Shown: one piece after another, positions 1 to 7,867 of the stretch
How the letters are laid out: each line of letters starts with the position of its first letter
Position numbering within the stretch: position 1 is the stretch's first letter
NCBI GenBank assembly: GCA_947649205.1
Contig: CANSQM010000028.1
Location: 1 to 32,418, forward strand
Source of the DNA: an uncultured Enterorhabdus sp.
Lineage (GTDB): Bacteria > Actinomycetota > Coriobacteriia > Coriobacteriales > Eggerthellaceae
Length of the DNA stretch: 32,418 bases
Direction of reading: 5' to 3'
Notes under the pieces: model-generated
Told to the model about the DNA's origin: nothing
Database searches by the model: none
What the model saw: only the letters and a program-made list of their open reading frames with translations
Translations under genes and position numbers: made by a program

Positions 1-54
1 CGGCTAGGGCGTTCGCGCGCCGGCGCGTCCATCGCGCCTCACATCCACCCATCG

Positions 55-79
55 GGGCGGCCTGCGGGCCGCCCTTTTT
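55..79 (+). terminator. Rho-independent terminator of an upstream + strand gene
   Basis: An 8-bp perfect GC stem (GGGCGGCC at 55-62 with GGCCGCCC at 67-74), a 4-nt loop and five T at 75-79. The T tract is on the + strand, so it ends a transcript entering from the left of the window. Bases 80-219 hold no gene that I can support. Confidence 0.85.
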
Positions 80-219
80 CACGCTCCCCTCTCCCCCCGC
101 TGCGCCCCGAGCGAGGATCGTTCCCTCGTCTGGCCAATTCCCTCCGCTTGCCGTACTCCACAGGATGCAGGGCAAACTTCAGGTATCGTAAAGACGTTAA
201 ACGGGGAAGGGAATATTGG

Positions 220-627
220 ATGAGAATCGCTGTTGCATGCGATGGTCTGAATGTGGCTGCCCAGGCGAGCGGCTGCGCGAGCTTTACCTGCTATGCGGTG
301 AACCACGGCATCATCTCAGGATGCTGCAACGTGCCCAACATGGGCATCACCATCTTCGAGAGCGTCGAGACGCTCTGCCAGATCGATACCGACGTGCTGA
401 TCGCCGGCTCCTTCGATGAGGACATCCGCGCGGCCCTGGCCGCCGCCGGCATCGAGCCCGCCGTTACGGCCCTGGCCGCCCCGAAGGAGGCAGCGGATGC
501 CTATCTGCACGCCACCCTCATGGGCGAGACGGGCCTGGAAGACGCCTGTGCCTCCGCAGAGCCCCTCGACGAGCTGGACGATGCCTTCGCCCGCATTGAG
601 TACAAGCTCGTGGCCCAAAGCGTCTAG
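220..627 (+). CDS. NifX/NifB-type (dinitrogenase Fe-Mo cofactor biosynthesis domain) protein
   Basis: This 135-residue protein opens with MRIAVACDG, the first strand typical of the NifX/NafY/NifB-C-terminal fold, which binds Fe-S or Fe-Mo cofactor precursors in nitrogen fixers. The family sequence near the start is usually close to ASDGxxVxxHFGxCxxF; here it reads ACDGLNVAAQASGCASFTCY, so the metal-site His is missing. A second Cys pair (GCCNV) follows around residues 38-39. The ATG at 220 is chosen because AAGG/GGGAA lies 7-13 nt upstream; a longer in-frame start at 148 has no ribosome site. Nothing nearby suggests nitrogenase. Homologues in non-fixing anaerobes have no settled role, and Fe-S or metal cofactor handling is only an inference. 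The gene stands alone and converges on the rplT operon. Confidence 0.75.
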   Translation: MRIAVACDGLNVAAQASGCASFTCYAVNHGIISGCCNVPNMGITIFESVETLCQIDTDVLIAGSFDEDIRAALAAAGIEPAVTALAAPKEAADAYLHATLMGETGLEDACASAEPLDELDDAFARIEYKLVAQSV

Positions 628-674
628 AGCGCCTTGGGCCGACAGGGCCGCCGCCCCCAACCGATTCAGCCCGC

Positions 675-703
675 AAAAAAGGGACCCTCTCGGGTCCCTT
701 TCT
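675..703 (-). terminator. Terminator of the infC-rpmI-rplT operon, probably bidirectional
   Basis: A 10-bp perfect stem (AAAGGGACCC at 678-687 with GGGTCCCTTT at 692-701) has a 4-nt loop. Read on the minus strand it is followed by six T (680-675), ideal for the rplT operon ending at 725. The + strand side (TTTCT) is weaker but could also stop the gene ending at 627. Confidence 0.9.
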
Positions 704-724
704 CGTCACACAATGGAAGGCAAC

Positions 725-1081
725 TTAGGCAACGGCCTTCTTGGCGATCTCGGCCAGGGCGGCGAAGGCGGTGGCGTCGTTGACGGCCATGTCGGCGAGC
801 ACCTTGCGGTCCAGGGTCACGCCGGCCTTCTTCAGGCCGTTCATGAACACCGAGTAGGACAGGCCGTTGATGCGGGCCGCGGCGTTGATGCGGGTGATCC
901 ACAGGCGACGGATCTCGCGCTTCTTGTTGCGGCGGTCGCGGTACATGTACTGAAGCGAGTGCTGCACCTGCTCCTTCGCGGCACGGTAGGAACGGGACTT
1001 CGCACCATAGTAGCCCTTCGCGCGGGCGAGGACGGTACGACGCTTCTTACGGGCATGAACGGAACGCTTTACACGAGGCAT
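725..1081 (-). CDS. rplT: 50S ribosomal protein L20
   Basis: The 118-residue basic protein has the full L20 sequence signature: [21 protein letters not shown] at the start, then [15 protein letters not shown], and [20 protein letters not shown] in the C-terminal half. L20 binds 23S rRNA early in large-subunit assembly. In several bacteria it also represses its own operon by binding the mRNA leader. Length is standard. An AGGAG sequence lies about 10 nt before the ATG, and the gap to rpmI is 30 nt. It is the last gene of the infC-rpmI-rplT operon and is followed by a strong terminator. Confidence 0.98.
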   Translation of the reverse strand: MPRVKRSVHARKKRRTVLARAKGYYGAKSRSYRAAKEQVQHSLQYMYRDRRNKKREIRRLWITRINAAARINGLSYSVFMNGLKKAGVTLDRKVLADMAVNDATAFAALAEIAKKAVA

Positions 1082-1111
1082 ATCTTAATCACTCCTAAAG
1101 AATCGGAAGAA

Positions 1112-1309
1112 CTAGCGGAGGCCGAGCTGGCGCTTGACGACCTTGGTATCGGCTTCGGCGATCTCCGTCTCGTGACGGAAGTTGCGCTTGCGCTTCTGGC
1201 TCTTCTTGGTGAGAATGTGGCTCTTGTAGGCCTTGGCGCGCATGAGCTTGCCGGAACCGGTCACGCGGACGCGCTTGGCCATACCGCGATGGGTCTTCAT
1301 CTTAGGCAT
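1112..1309 (-). CDS. rpmI: 50S ribosomal protein L35
   Basis: The 65-residue protein begins [20 protein letters not shown] and contains [16 protein letters not shown], both diagnostic of L35. It is a small, very basic component of the large ribosomal subunit. Its ATG overlaps the infC stop codon by one base (TAATG at 1311-1307), and its ribosome site AAGGA lies inside the end of infC. This implies translational coupling to IF-3. Confidence 0.98.
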   Translation of the reverse strand: MPKMKTHRGMAKRVRVTGSGKLMRAKAYKSHILTKKSQKRKRNFRHETEIAEADTKVVKRQLGLR

Positions 1310-1872
1310 TAGTTGTCCTTTCCTTCGTCGTTCTTAGCTTCCTTTTTCTTCTTGGCCGTTGCAGGCAGAGGGGCGATGAGCATGTGCATGTTGCGGCCCT
1401 CCATCTTCGGCTGGTTTTCGATGACCGCTACGTCCTTCAGGTCATCGGCCAGACGCTCCAGAATGGAGAGACCCTGCTCAGGATGGGCCATCTCGCGGCC
1501 GCGGAACATGATGGTGATCTTCACCTTGTTGCCGCCGTCGAGGAAGCGCAGCACGTGCTTCTTCTTGGTGGTGTAGTCCCCCACGTCGATCTTCGGGCGG
1601 AACTTCATCTCCTTGATTTCGATCTTGTTCTGGTTCTTACGCGCCTGCTTGGCCTTGATGGCCTGGTCGTACTTGAACTTCCCGTAGTCCATGATGCGGC
1701 AAACGGGCGGATCGGCATTCGGAGCGATCTCCACCAGATCGAGATTCATGTCGTCAGCGATGCGCTGGGCCTGGGCCGTGGGATACACGCCCATCTGGTT
1801 CCCATCGAAATCGATCAGACGGCATTCGCGCGTGGTGATCTCGTCGTTGAGCCGCGGCTCTTGAGCAGCTAT
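1309..1872 (-). CDS. infC: Translation initiation factor IF-3, probable AUA start
   Basis: The protein (187 residues from the start proposed here) shows the IF-3 N domain ([41 protein letters not shown]), the lysine-rich linker, and the C domain ([30 protein letters not shown]). IF-3 binds the 30S subunit and rejects non-canonical start codons. The longest reading uses GTG at 1881-1879, but that GTG lies inside the perfect SD match GGAGGTGA (1885-1878). The codon at the right distance, 8 nt past GGAGG, is ATA at 1872-1870. Rare start codons (AUU, AUC or AUA) are a known property of infC and allow self-repression. The start is therefore an inference; the gene identity is certain. It heads the infC-rpmI-rplT operon. 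Confidence 0.96.
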   Translation of the reverse strand: MAAQEPRLNDEITTRECRLIDFDGNQMGVYPTAQAQRIADDMNLDLVEIAPNADPPVCRIMDYGKFKYDQAIKAKQARKNQNKIEIKEMKFRPKIDVGDYTTKKKHVLRFLDGGNKVKITIMFRGREMAHPEQGLSILERLADDLKDVAVIENQPKMEGRNMHMLIAPLPATAKKKKEAKNDEGKDN

Positions 1873-1877
1873 CGCGC

Positions 1878-1886
1878 TCACCTCCC
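1878..1886 (-). promoter_or_regulatory. Strong Shine-Dalgarno sequence of infC overlapping a decoy GTG
   Basis: The minus strand reads GGGAGGTGA from 1886 to 1878. Eight bases (GGAGGTGA) match the anti-SD perfectly. The GTG within it cannot act as start codon for this same site, which points to the ATA at 1872. Confidence 0.75.
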
Positions 1887-1902
1887 TTTCGTGTTCTCAC
1901 AC

Positions 1903-1938
1903 ATAAAAACCCGCCGGCTCCATCGAGCGCGGCGGGTT
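1903..1938 (-). terminator. Leader terminator (attenuator) upstream of infC
   Basis: On the minus strand AACCCGCC (1938-1931) pairs with GGCGGGTT (1915-1908), with an inner GCTC/GAGC helix and GATG loop. A T tract (1909-1905) follows. It lies between the operon promoter and the infC ribosome site, about 20 nt before the SD. Two upstream GGGTT segments (minus strand, roughly 1982-1965) could pair with the AACCC arm as an antiterminator. L20-controlled leader terminators are known for infC operons in Firmicutes; use here is inferred. Confidence 0.7.
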
Positions 1939-2035
1939 CCATTCGCAAAAGACGTTCTGCGGAAAACCCATCAGCAACCCGAAGGCGCCGAACCAGGTGG
2001 AGAGCTTGCGCCCTCGCTTGATTAACAGCTCGCCT

Positions 2036-2064
2036 ATTCTATACCCTTTCCCCGGAAAGGGCAA
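2036..2064 (-). promoter_or_regulatory. Promoter of the infC operon with a palindrome in the spacer
   Basis: The minus strand shows -35 TTGCCC (2064-2059), a 17-nt spacer and -10 TAGAAT (2041-2036). A palindrome with 8-bp arms (CCCTTTCC/GGAAAGGG, 2044-2061) fills the spacer and overlaps the -35, as an operator would. No T tract follows it, so a terminator is less likely. Confidence 0.55.
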
Positions 2065-2112
2065 GAACTATTTTCTCGGTTCGCCCGAGGAAGTCAGCGA
2101 CAACGGAATACG

Positions 2113-3369
2113 CTAGGCATTCACATAAATGAAGATGGTGCGCACGGTGTCGGCGAGATTGCCCGAGGCGTTAGCCATGGAATAGTCGTAGGACAGCACC
2201 GCCGACCAGGTGTGGGGCGCCCCTTCCACATCGGCCTCGCCGCTGAAGGAGCAGTACTCCTTGGTGACCGTCTTGCCGTCGGAGTCCACGGTGGTGTAGG
2301 CGGTGGAATCCTCGGGCAGCTCCACGGCCCCCTCGGGCACCGCTACGCCGGCCTCGGCCAGGGTCTTCTGGATGATGTCCTCGTTGCGCACCGCGTCGGC
2401 GAAGGAAAGCGAGCCGTAGCCGAGGGCCGTGGTAGAGGCGGAGTAGCCGGCCTGGATGATCTTGCCTGCCTCGTCCAGCCCCAGATACACCGTGGGCGTG
2501 CCCGTGCGGCTGTCAGCGGGCTCAGCCGTGAGCGCCACGCGGGCCTCGGTCTTGATGGGGTTGCCCTCCTCGTTCACCGCCCGGGTGCTGGACACCTGGG
2601 CGCCGTGCTGGAGCACGGTCACGGCCTCCTCCTGGGTGAGCCCCAGCAGGCTCACCAGATCGGGCACCGTGGTGACCTTCGCCGTGGACGTGGAGGCGTC
2701 CTGGGCCTCGTCGGGCTTGATCTCGGCGGTCTGCTGCTCGGTGCTGAGGGCCTGCTGGATACCGAGGGAGTTCCCCTCCTTGAACAGCTGCACACCGAAG
2801 TAGATGAGCCCCGCCACCACCAGCGCCAGCAGGATGATGGCCACGATGAGGATGCGGCGCATGCGGCGGGACTTGCGCATGTACTCGGGGATGTCGTCCT
2901 TGGAGGCGGCCGTGTCCAGCTGCTCGCTGGGCCGGGCGTGACGGCCGACGCCCTTGGCGCCCCGGGAACGGCCGGACTGCGGGCCGCGGGAAGCGGCCTT
3001 GGAAGCCGGGCGCGTGGGAGCGCCGGAGATGACGCCGAGATTGGCCGGACGGGCGGCCTCGGCGGGGGGAACGGGGCGGCCGGCGTAGAAGTCCTCGAAG
3101 GCGCCCTCGTCGGCGAAGGCCTCGCCCGCGGGCAGACCATCCCCGTCCACGGGCTCGCCGTCGGCCAGGTCGATCTCCTCCATGGCGCCGCCCGGGCCCA
3201 CCGTTACCTCCTCGGAAGCGACGGAGGAAGCCGGGTCGGAGCTCTCCCCCACCGGCGTCATGGCCGTGGTGAAGCCGTCGGATCCCACGGGATGGAAGGC
3301 CTCGGTCAGGCCCATGGCCCCTTTCTCGGCCGGGGCCGGACGGCGGTTGCTCTTGCTGTTCTTCACCAT
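2113..3369 (-). CDS. Single-span membrane protein with long cytoplasmic N region, unknown function
   Basis: I do not recognise this 418-residue protein. Residues 1-160 are low in complexity and rich in Gly, Ala, Pro and acidic residues, so probably disordered. A basic stretch (RKSRRMRR, 165-172) leads into one membrane helix at about 173-195. Residues 196-418 would face outside. Within this part, 231-262 (TTVPDLVSLLGLTQEEAVTVL) resembles a PASTA repeat, the unit that binds peptidoglycan or muropeptides in some kinases and penicillin-binding proteins, but the match is partial. The ATG has AAGGA 7-11 nt upstream. It follows another membrane protein gene (3421-3795) by 51 nt and may be co-transcribed with it. 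A cell-envelope role is an inference. Confidence 0.75.
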   Translation of the reverse strand: MVKNSKSNRRPAPAEKGAMGLTEAFHPVGSDGFTTAMTPVGESSDPASSVASEEVTVGPGGAMEEIDLADGEPVDGDGLPAGEAFADEGAFEDFYAGRPVPPAEAARPANLGVISGAPTRPASKAASRGPQSGRSRGAKGVGRHARPSEQLDTAASKDDIPEYMRKSRRMRRILIVAIILLALVVAGLIYFGVQLFKEGNSLGIQQALSTEQQTAEIKPDEAQDASTSTAKVTTVPDLVSLLGLTQEEAVTVLQHGAQVSSTRAVNEEGNPIKTEARVALTAEPADSRTGTPTVYLGLDEAGKIIQAGYSASTTALGYGSLSFADAVRNEDIIQKTLAEAGVAVPEGAVELPEDSTAYTTVDSDGKTVTKEYCSFSGEADVEGAPHTWSAVLSYDYSMANASGNLADTVRTIFIYVNA

Positions 3370-3420
3370 GTTCGCTTCCTTCTTCGTTCGTTGGGGCTGC
3401 GCTCAAAGGGGGCGGTTGCG

Positions 3421-3795
3421 CTAGCGCGCGAAGTTGTACCAGAGGACGAAGGCGACGATGGCGAGCACCGCCACGACGATGACCGCCTTCTGGGTCCTCG
3501 ACATGGACGAGCCCTCGACGTCGGCGAGGGTGGTGGCCCGGTAGCCGTCATCGGCCGCCGGACGGGCCGGCTCCGGCGCCGCGGGGGCGGCCTGCGGCTC
3601 GGGCTCGTCGACCGGTTCGAGGTCCGGCCCGGGCTCTATCGCGGGTTCGGCGGCCGGCTCGGGCCGGGGACCCGGTTCGCCGTCGGGCTCGTCGGCCACT
3701 TCGGCGCCGTCCTCGACGATACCGGCCTGGATGACCACGTCGTCATCGTCGTCGGCATTCACCGTGATATGGGAGAAGCCCGCGGGTTCGGCCAT
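3421..3795 (-). CDS. Tail-anchored acidic, proline-rich membrane protein, unknown function
   Basis: The 124-residue protein has an acidic run (DDDDD, 15-19) and a Pro/Glu-rich segment (about 35-80) built of EP/AP repeats. It ends in a hydrophobic helix (about 104-120, KAVIVVAVLAIVAFVLWY) followed by only NFAR. That layout is a C-terminal tail anchor with the bulk of the chain in the cytoplasm. The ATG at 3795 is preferred because AAAGGA sits 9 nt before it; an upstream in-frame TTG at 3825 lies within the promoter -10. I do not recognise a family. It precedes the membrane protein at 2113-3369 by 51 nt in the same direction. Confidence 0.7.
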   Translation of the reverse strand: MAEPAGFSHITVNADDDDDVVIQAGIVEDGAEVADEPDGEPGPRPEPAAEPAIEPGPDLEPVDEPEPQAAPAAPEPARPAADDGYRATTLADVEGSSMSRTQKAVIVVAVLAIVAFVLWYNFAR

Positions 3796-3824
3796 GGGTC
3801 GCGTCCTTTCTGTGAGAAGGCTCA

Positions 3825-3830
3825 ATTATA
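3825..3830 (-). promoter_or_regulatory. -10 box (TATAAT) for the two-gene membrane protein unit
   Basis: A perfect TATAAT runs from 3830 to 3825 on the minus strand, about 30 nt before the ATG at 3795 and 11 nt past the stop of the peptidase gene. I see no convincing -35. Confidence 0.5.
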
Positions 3831-3840
3831 ACGGATCGCC

Positions 3841-6753
3841 TCACCGGTTGAGGAGGTCGATCACCGTAAGTCCACCGGAAGCGGCCTCGATGAGGTCGCG
3901 GTTGCCGAAGACGCAGACGCAGTCGGCCCCGGCGATGGCGTCCACCGCAGGGCCCAAGGCCCGCACCTCCTCGGCCGTGGCCGCAGCCACCTCGCGGCGC
4001 ACGGCGGCGCGCTCGGCGATGTTGTAGCCGGCGAAGTACATGCCGTCCTGGCGCCGCAGGAGCGCCCGGGCCTTCTCCGGAGCGTCCAGGGAGGCCACGA
4101 CCGACACCACGTAGCCGTCCATCTCGGCCTCGGTGGGGTCGAAGGCGCCGGAGAGCCACGAGCCGGCCTCGGCGAAGCGGGCCCGGGTCTCGTCGATGCG
4201 CGGGTCGCGGTAGGAGTAGAAGCGGCAGGAGCCGGCGCGGTTGCAGCGGAAACCGACGCCGTAGGCGCCCCCCTTCACGCGCACCTCGCCCCACAGGTAG
4301 TCGTAGGTGAGGACGCGCGAGGCCAGAAGCCACGGGCCCGTATAGGGCAGCCCCGTCAGGCGGCGGTCCCAGCCGCAGGCCGTGTAGGTGATGTCGGTGG
4401 GCACGACGAAGGCCTCGCGGCGGTTGACCGGGGCGGGCACCACGAGGGCCGCCTCCGGCCGGGGGCCGGTCACGGCGGTGCGGGCGGCCCAGAAGCCCTC
4501 GAGATCGGCCTCGGCGCCGGCCACGGACACCGTGCAGTTCCCGTCCACCACGAGGCGGCGGGCCAGATCGGCCAGCTTCGCGACCAAATCGTCGGCCCGC
4601 TCGTCGAAGGAGTCCAGCAGTTCCTTCAGGAAGCGGTAGTAGTCCACCCCGGCCAGGGCCTCGCGCACCACGGCCGCCGGCAGGTAGTAGGAGGCGGCCC
4701 GGGCCATGGCCGCGGAATGGCCGTTGGCGGCGAAGGACTGCTCCATGGCGATGCGCCACTGGGCCAGGATGTCGCGGATGCGCTCGGTGTCGGAGAAGTC
4801 GGTCTCGGTGAGCACCTCGTCCACGAGGGTCGCCATCCAGGCGGCGTTCTCCCCCAAAGCCGAGGCCCCGGCCACGAGCACCGGGCGGATGCGGTCGCGG
4901 TCATCGACGTCCTCGTGGACCTCGCAGGCGAAGCCCATGTTGCCGAGGTGGGCCTGGGAGAGGGTGTCGATCTCGGCGGCGCTGTGGCGGGCGGTGTCCA
5001 GCTTGCCGAGCACGCTGGCCAGCACGGCGGCGTAGGGCAGCTCCTCGAAGGCGAGGGAGGCCAGGTCGAAGTAGCGGTAGGCGTAGACGAGGCCGTGGGT
5101 GGGAATATGGTGGCGCAGGAGGGCCACGCCGTCGCGGCTGCCCTCCTCCCAGGGCTCCTCGGCCGGGGCCGGGCCGATATCACCACGAGTGAGCTGCGGG
5201 AGCTTCGCCACCGCAGCCGGATCGTCCGGGGCCTCCTGGGCCGCCCGCAGATCGGCGCAGGCCCGCCGGATGGCCGCAGCCTCCTGGGGGCTGAGGGCCG
5301 CGGCGCGGCGCCGGGCGGCTGCCTCGTCGGCCGCCTCCCCGTCGGCGCTCTCGGGCACCACCTCGGCCCGGGCCCAGTGGCCGCTCTCGCAGAACAGCTC
5401 GCGCAGGAGCTGCTCGAAGTAGCCCTCTTCCACCCGATCGGTCAGAGCGGCGAACAGATCGTCGAAGCGCAGGTAGGCCATGGGGTCGTCGTCGGAGTAC
5501 AGCCAGCCGCCCAAAGCCGCCATGGCCAACACCACGCCGTCGGCATAGCCGAAGTTGCGCTCCCGCATGACGAACTGCCCGTGGGCCAGGGCCGCCCGCA
5601 CCAATGCGCGGTCGAGCCCGCCGTCGGCTAGGCGCGCCGCCTCGGTGCGCACGATCTCCTCCAGGCGCTCGGCGGCCCCGGGGCGCGCCCCGCGCAGGGA
5701 CACCACGGCGAAGGGCTGGGCCACGGAATCCACCACGTAGCCCAGGGCGTCGTCGGCGATGCCGGCATCCAGCAGGGCCCGCTTCAGGGGCGCCTCGTTG
5801 GAGCCCATGACGGCATCGATGAGGATGTCGGCGGCCAGGACGCGCTCCCGCTCAGCGGCGGTGCCGATGACCGATCCCACGGCGGCGCAGGCGTTCTCCG
5901 GCGCCGTGTCCATGGCCACGGCCACGGGCTCGGCCACCACGGGCGCCTGCAGCTCGAGGGGGTTGGCCGCCAGAGGCCCGCGCTCCTCGGCGGCCAGCGG
6001 CGCCAGATAGCCCTCGTTGATGAAGGCGAGGAAGCGGTCCAGATCAAGGTCGCCGTACAGGATGATGTAGCTGTTGTCGGGACGGTAGTGGCGGCGGTGG
6101 TTCTCCAGGAAGGCCTCGTAGGTCAGCGTGGGGATGGCCGCCGGCGTGCCGCCCGATTCAAAGCGGTAGGTGGTGTCGGGGAACAGGGCCGCCGACAGGC
6201 CGTTGAACAGCACCGCGTCCGGCTCGGAGAGGGCCCCCCGCATCTCGTTGTACACCACGCCGTTGTAGACGAGGCGCTCATCGTCGCCCTCCCCTTCCAG
6301 CTCCCAGTGCCAGCCCTCCTGCTCGAAGATGGCCGGGCGCTTATATATGTTGGGGCGAAAGACCGCGTCCAGGTACACGTCCATGAGGTTCAACAGATCG
6401 CGCTCGTTGGTGGAGGCCACCGGGTACATGGTCTTGTCCGGGAAGGTCATGGCGTTCAGGAACGTCTGCATGGAGGTCTTCAGCAGGTTGACGAAGGGCT
6501 CCTTCACGGGGAACTTCTCCGACCCGCACAGCACCGAGTGCTCCAGGATGTGGAAGACGCCCGTGTCGTCGGCGGCCGGGGTCTTGAAACTGATGGAGAA
6601 GGCCTTGTTGGCATCGTCGTTGGCCAGGTACATGAGCCGCGCCCCCGAGGCCTCGTGGGTCATGAGGTGCGCGGCGCCCTCGATCTCCGGCAGATCCTCG
6701 CTGCGCTCCCAGGCGAACCCGTGACGGGCGGCGATAGCGTTCACAGTGGTCAT
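3841..6753 (-). CDS. M16C family zinc metallopeptidase (presequence protease/PreP type)
   Basis: At 970 residues this matches the size of the PreP/falcilysin group of M16C peptidases. These are two-lobed chambers that degrade peptides. The inverted zinc motif HxxEH is present as H68-I-L-E-H72 in VFHILEHSVLCGSEKFPVKEPF. The third zinc ligand is expected at E170 in VVYNEMRGALSEPD, matching the NEMKG block of PreP. MQTFLNAMTFPDKTMYPVAST follows the active site as in the family. The C-terminal half has the conserved Arg/Tyr region (VRVKGGAYGVGF). There is no signal peptide, so it is probably cytoplasmic. The ATG follows GGGAAGGAA by 4-5 nt. It is divergent from sufC, with 188 bp between the starts. 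Housekeeping peptide turnover is the likely role. Confidence 0.93.
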   Translation of the reverse strand: MTTVNAIAARHGFAWERSEDLPEIEGAAHLMTHEASGARLMYLANDDANKAFSISFKTPAADDTGVFHILEHSVLCGSEKFPVKEPFVNLLKTSMQTFLNAMTFPDKTMYPVASTNERDLLNLMDVYLDAVFRPNIYKRPAIFEQEGWHWELEGEGDDERLVYNGVVYNEMRGALSEPDAVLFNGLSAALFPDTTYRFESGGTPAAIPTLTYEAFLENHRRHYRPDNSYIILYGDLDLDRFLAFINEGYLAPLAAEERGPLAANPLELQAPVVAEPVAVAMDTAPENACAAVGSVIGTAAERERVLAADILIDAVMGSNEAPLKRALLDAGIADDALGYVVDSVAQPFAVVSLRGARPGAAERLEEIVRTEAARLADGGLDRALVRAALAHGQFVMRERNFGYADGVVLAMAALGGWLYSDDDPMAYLRFDDLFAALTDRVEEGYFEQLLRELFCESGHWARAEVVPESADGEAADEAAARRRAAALSPQEAAAIRRACADLRAAQEAPDDPAAVAKLPQLTRGDIGPAPAEEPWEEGSRDGVALLRHHIPTHGLVYAYRYFDLASLAFEELPYAAVLASVLGKLDTARHSAAEIDTLSQAHLGNMGFACEVHEDVDDRDRIRPVLVAGASALGENAAWMATLVDEVLTETDFSDTERIRDILAQWRIAMEQSFAANGHSAAMARAASYYLPAAVVREALAGVDYYRFLKELLDSFDERADDLVAKLADLARRLVVDGNCTVSVAGAEADLEGFWAARTAVTGPRPEAALVVPAPVNRREAFVVPTDITYTACGWDRRLTGLPYTGPWLLASRVLTYDYLWGEVRVKGGAYGVGFRCNRAGSCRFYSYRDPRIDETRARFAEAGSWLSGAFDPTEAEMDGYVVSVVASLDAPEKARALLRRQDGMYFAGYNIAERAAVRREVAAATAEEVRALGPAVDAIAGADCVCVFGNRDLIEAASGGLTVIDLLNR

Positions 6754-6860
6754 GGCGTTCCTTCCCGATGGTGCGGCGCCCGGGGCGGGCGCCCGTATGT
6801 TCGCCTCTCATTCTACCCAACCGAGGCCCGTTCGCCCCTTCTATCATGGTGTCGTTATTA

Positions 6861-6892
6861 TTTCTCCGCGAGGAGAAAATATTCGCTATAAT
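6861..6892 (+). promoter_or_regulatory. Promoter of sufC with palindromic operator in the divergent region
   Basis: A perfect -10 TATAAT lies at 6887-6892, 50 nt before the sufC ATG. In place of a recognisable -35 there is a palindrome with 7-bp arms, TTTCTCC-GCGA-GGAGAAA (6861-6878). On the minus strand AATAATAA just past it could act as a -10 for the peptidase gene. One site could thus control both directions. The regulator is unknown. Confidence 0.55.
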
Positions 6893-6941
6893 CGGCGACA
6901 GAAAAGACAGCCCGATTCCGAGACGAGAGACGGAGCGATCC

Positions 6942-7718
6942 ATGCTTGAACTGAAGAACCTGGTGTTCGAGGTGCCGGCCGACGACGGCGGCACCAAGCG
7001 CATCATCGACGACCTGTCGCTGACCATTCCCGACGACCGTTTCACGGTCATCACCGGCCCCAACGGCGGCGGCAAGTCCACCCTGGCCAAGCTCATCATG
7101 GGCATCGAGGAGCCAACGAGCGGCGCCATCCTCTTCGACGGCCAGGACATCACGGGGATGTCCATCACCGACCGCGCCAAGCTGGGCATCGGCTACGGCT
7201 TCCAGCAGCCGGCCCGCTTCCGCGGCATGAAGGTGAAGAAGCTGCTGGACATCGCCGCCGGCAAGAAGCTACCCATGCTGGCCTGCAACGAGTACCTCTC
7301 GAAGGTGGGCCTGTGCTCGGCGAGCTACCTCACCCGCGAGGTGGACAAGTCGCTGTCGGGCGGCGAGGTGAAGCGCATCGAGATCGCCACCATCCTGGCC
7401 CGCGACCCGAAGCTGGCCATCTACGACGAGCCCGAGGCCGGCATCGACCTGTGGAGCTTCGACCGTCTCACCGAGACCTTCCGCGACATCCACGAGGCCC
7501 GCGACGGCCGCTCCATCGTCATCATCTCGCACCAGGAGCGCATCATCTCCCTGGCCGACGAGATCGTGCTTTTGCAGGCCGGCCGCGTGGCCGCCACGGG
7601 CACCCCGGCCGAGCTCATGCCGAAGCTGGGATTCGCCGCCCGCAGCCTGGACGACCACGGCTGCCCCCTGTCGGTGCCCACCGAGCTGCACCTCACCGAG
7701 ATCCCCACTACCTGCTAG
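6942..7718 (+). CDS. sufC: SufC-type Fe-S assembly ATPase
   Basis: The 258-residue ABC-type ATPase shows Walker A GPNGGGKST (about residues 45-53), Q-loop GFQQPARFRG, signature LSGGEVKRIEIA, Walker B LAIYDEPEAGID and H-loop ISHQ. The sequence after the signature (EVKRIEIATIL, DEPEAGIDLWS) is typical of SufC rather than of transporters, and no permease lies nearby. SufC binds a SufB/SufD-like scaffold and drives its rearrangement for cluster assembly. The ATG at 6942 follows GGAG by 6 nt; a longer in-frame start at 6768 would run through the promoter. sufB follows 188 bp downstream, separated by an unusual structured element. The pair resembles the short two-gene SufCB system, with no separate SufD seen here. 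Confidence 0.95.
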   Translation: MLELKNLVFEVPADDGGTKRIIDDLSLTIPDDRFTVITGPNGGGKSTLAKLIMGIEEPTSGAILFDGQDITGMSITDRAKLGIGYGFQQPARFRGMKVKKLLDIAAGKKLPMLACNEYLSKVGLCSASYLTREVDKSLSGGEVKRIEIATILARDPKLAIYDEPEAGIDLWSFDRLTETFRDIHEARDGRSIVIISHQERIISLADEIVLLQAGRVAATGTPAELMPKLGFAARSLDDHGCPLSVPTELHLTEIPTTC

Positions 7719-7764
7719 CCCGCCAGAACCTACCAGCGATCGAGTACCGGCGTAGAGGGAGCGG

Positions 7765-7860
7765 CGGGTGTTCCGACCGAGCGAGTTCCGCAGCGACTTG
7801 AACAGGACTAAACGTCCTGTTCAACCAAGCGAGGACTGTCTGAGCGAATCGGAATACCCG
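7765..7860 (+). ncRNA. Structured repeat element, copy 1, between sufC and sufB
   Basis: The outer helix joins 7765-7776 to 7849-7860 (12 bp, one G-U pair). Inside it lies motif A, TTCCGCAGCGACT (7786-7798). Next come a perfect 11-bp inner hairpin (7798-7808 with 7814-7824, loop TAAAC) and motif B, CCAAGCGAGGACTGTC plus TGAGCG (7825-7846). Copy 2 (28805-28926) has the same motifs, but its helices differ by compensatory changes. No T tract follows, so it is not a plain terminator. RNA or single-stranded DNA structure is inferred from the pairing. I do not recognise a named class. Confidence 0.6.
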
Positions 7861-7867
7861 GCGATCC

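Noticed and set aside
108..140. Possible third copy of the structured element (GAGCGAGGA near 109-117)
   Set aside because: Only part of motif B is present. Motif A and the inner hairpin are missing, so chance is more likely.
2212..3831. Open frame of 539 codons on the + strand
   Set aside because: It lies opposite two plausible membrane protein genes that have ribosome sites and membrane helices, and its own translation shows no domain.
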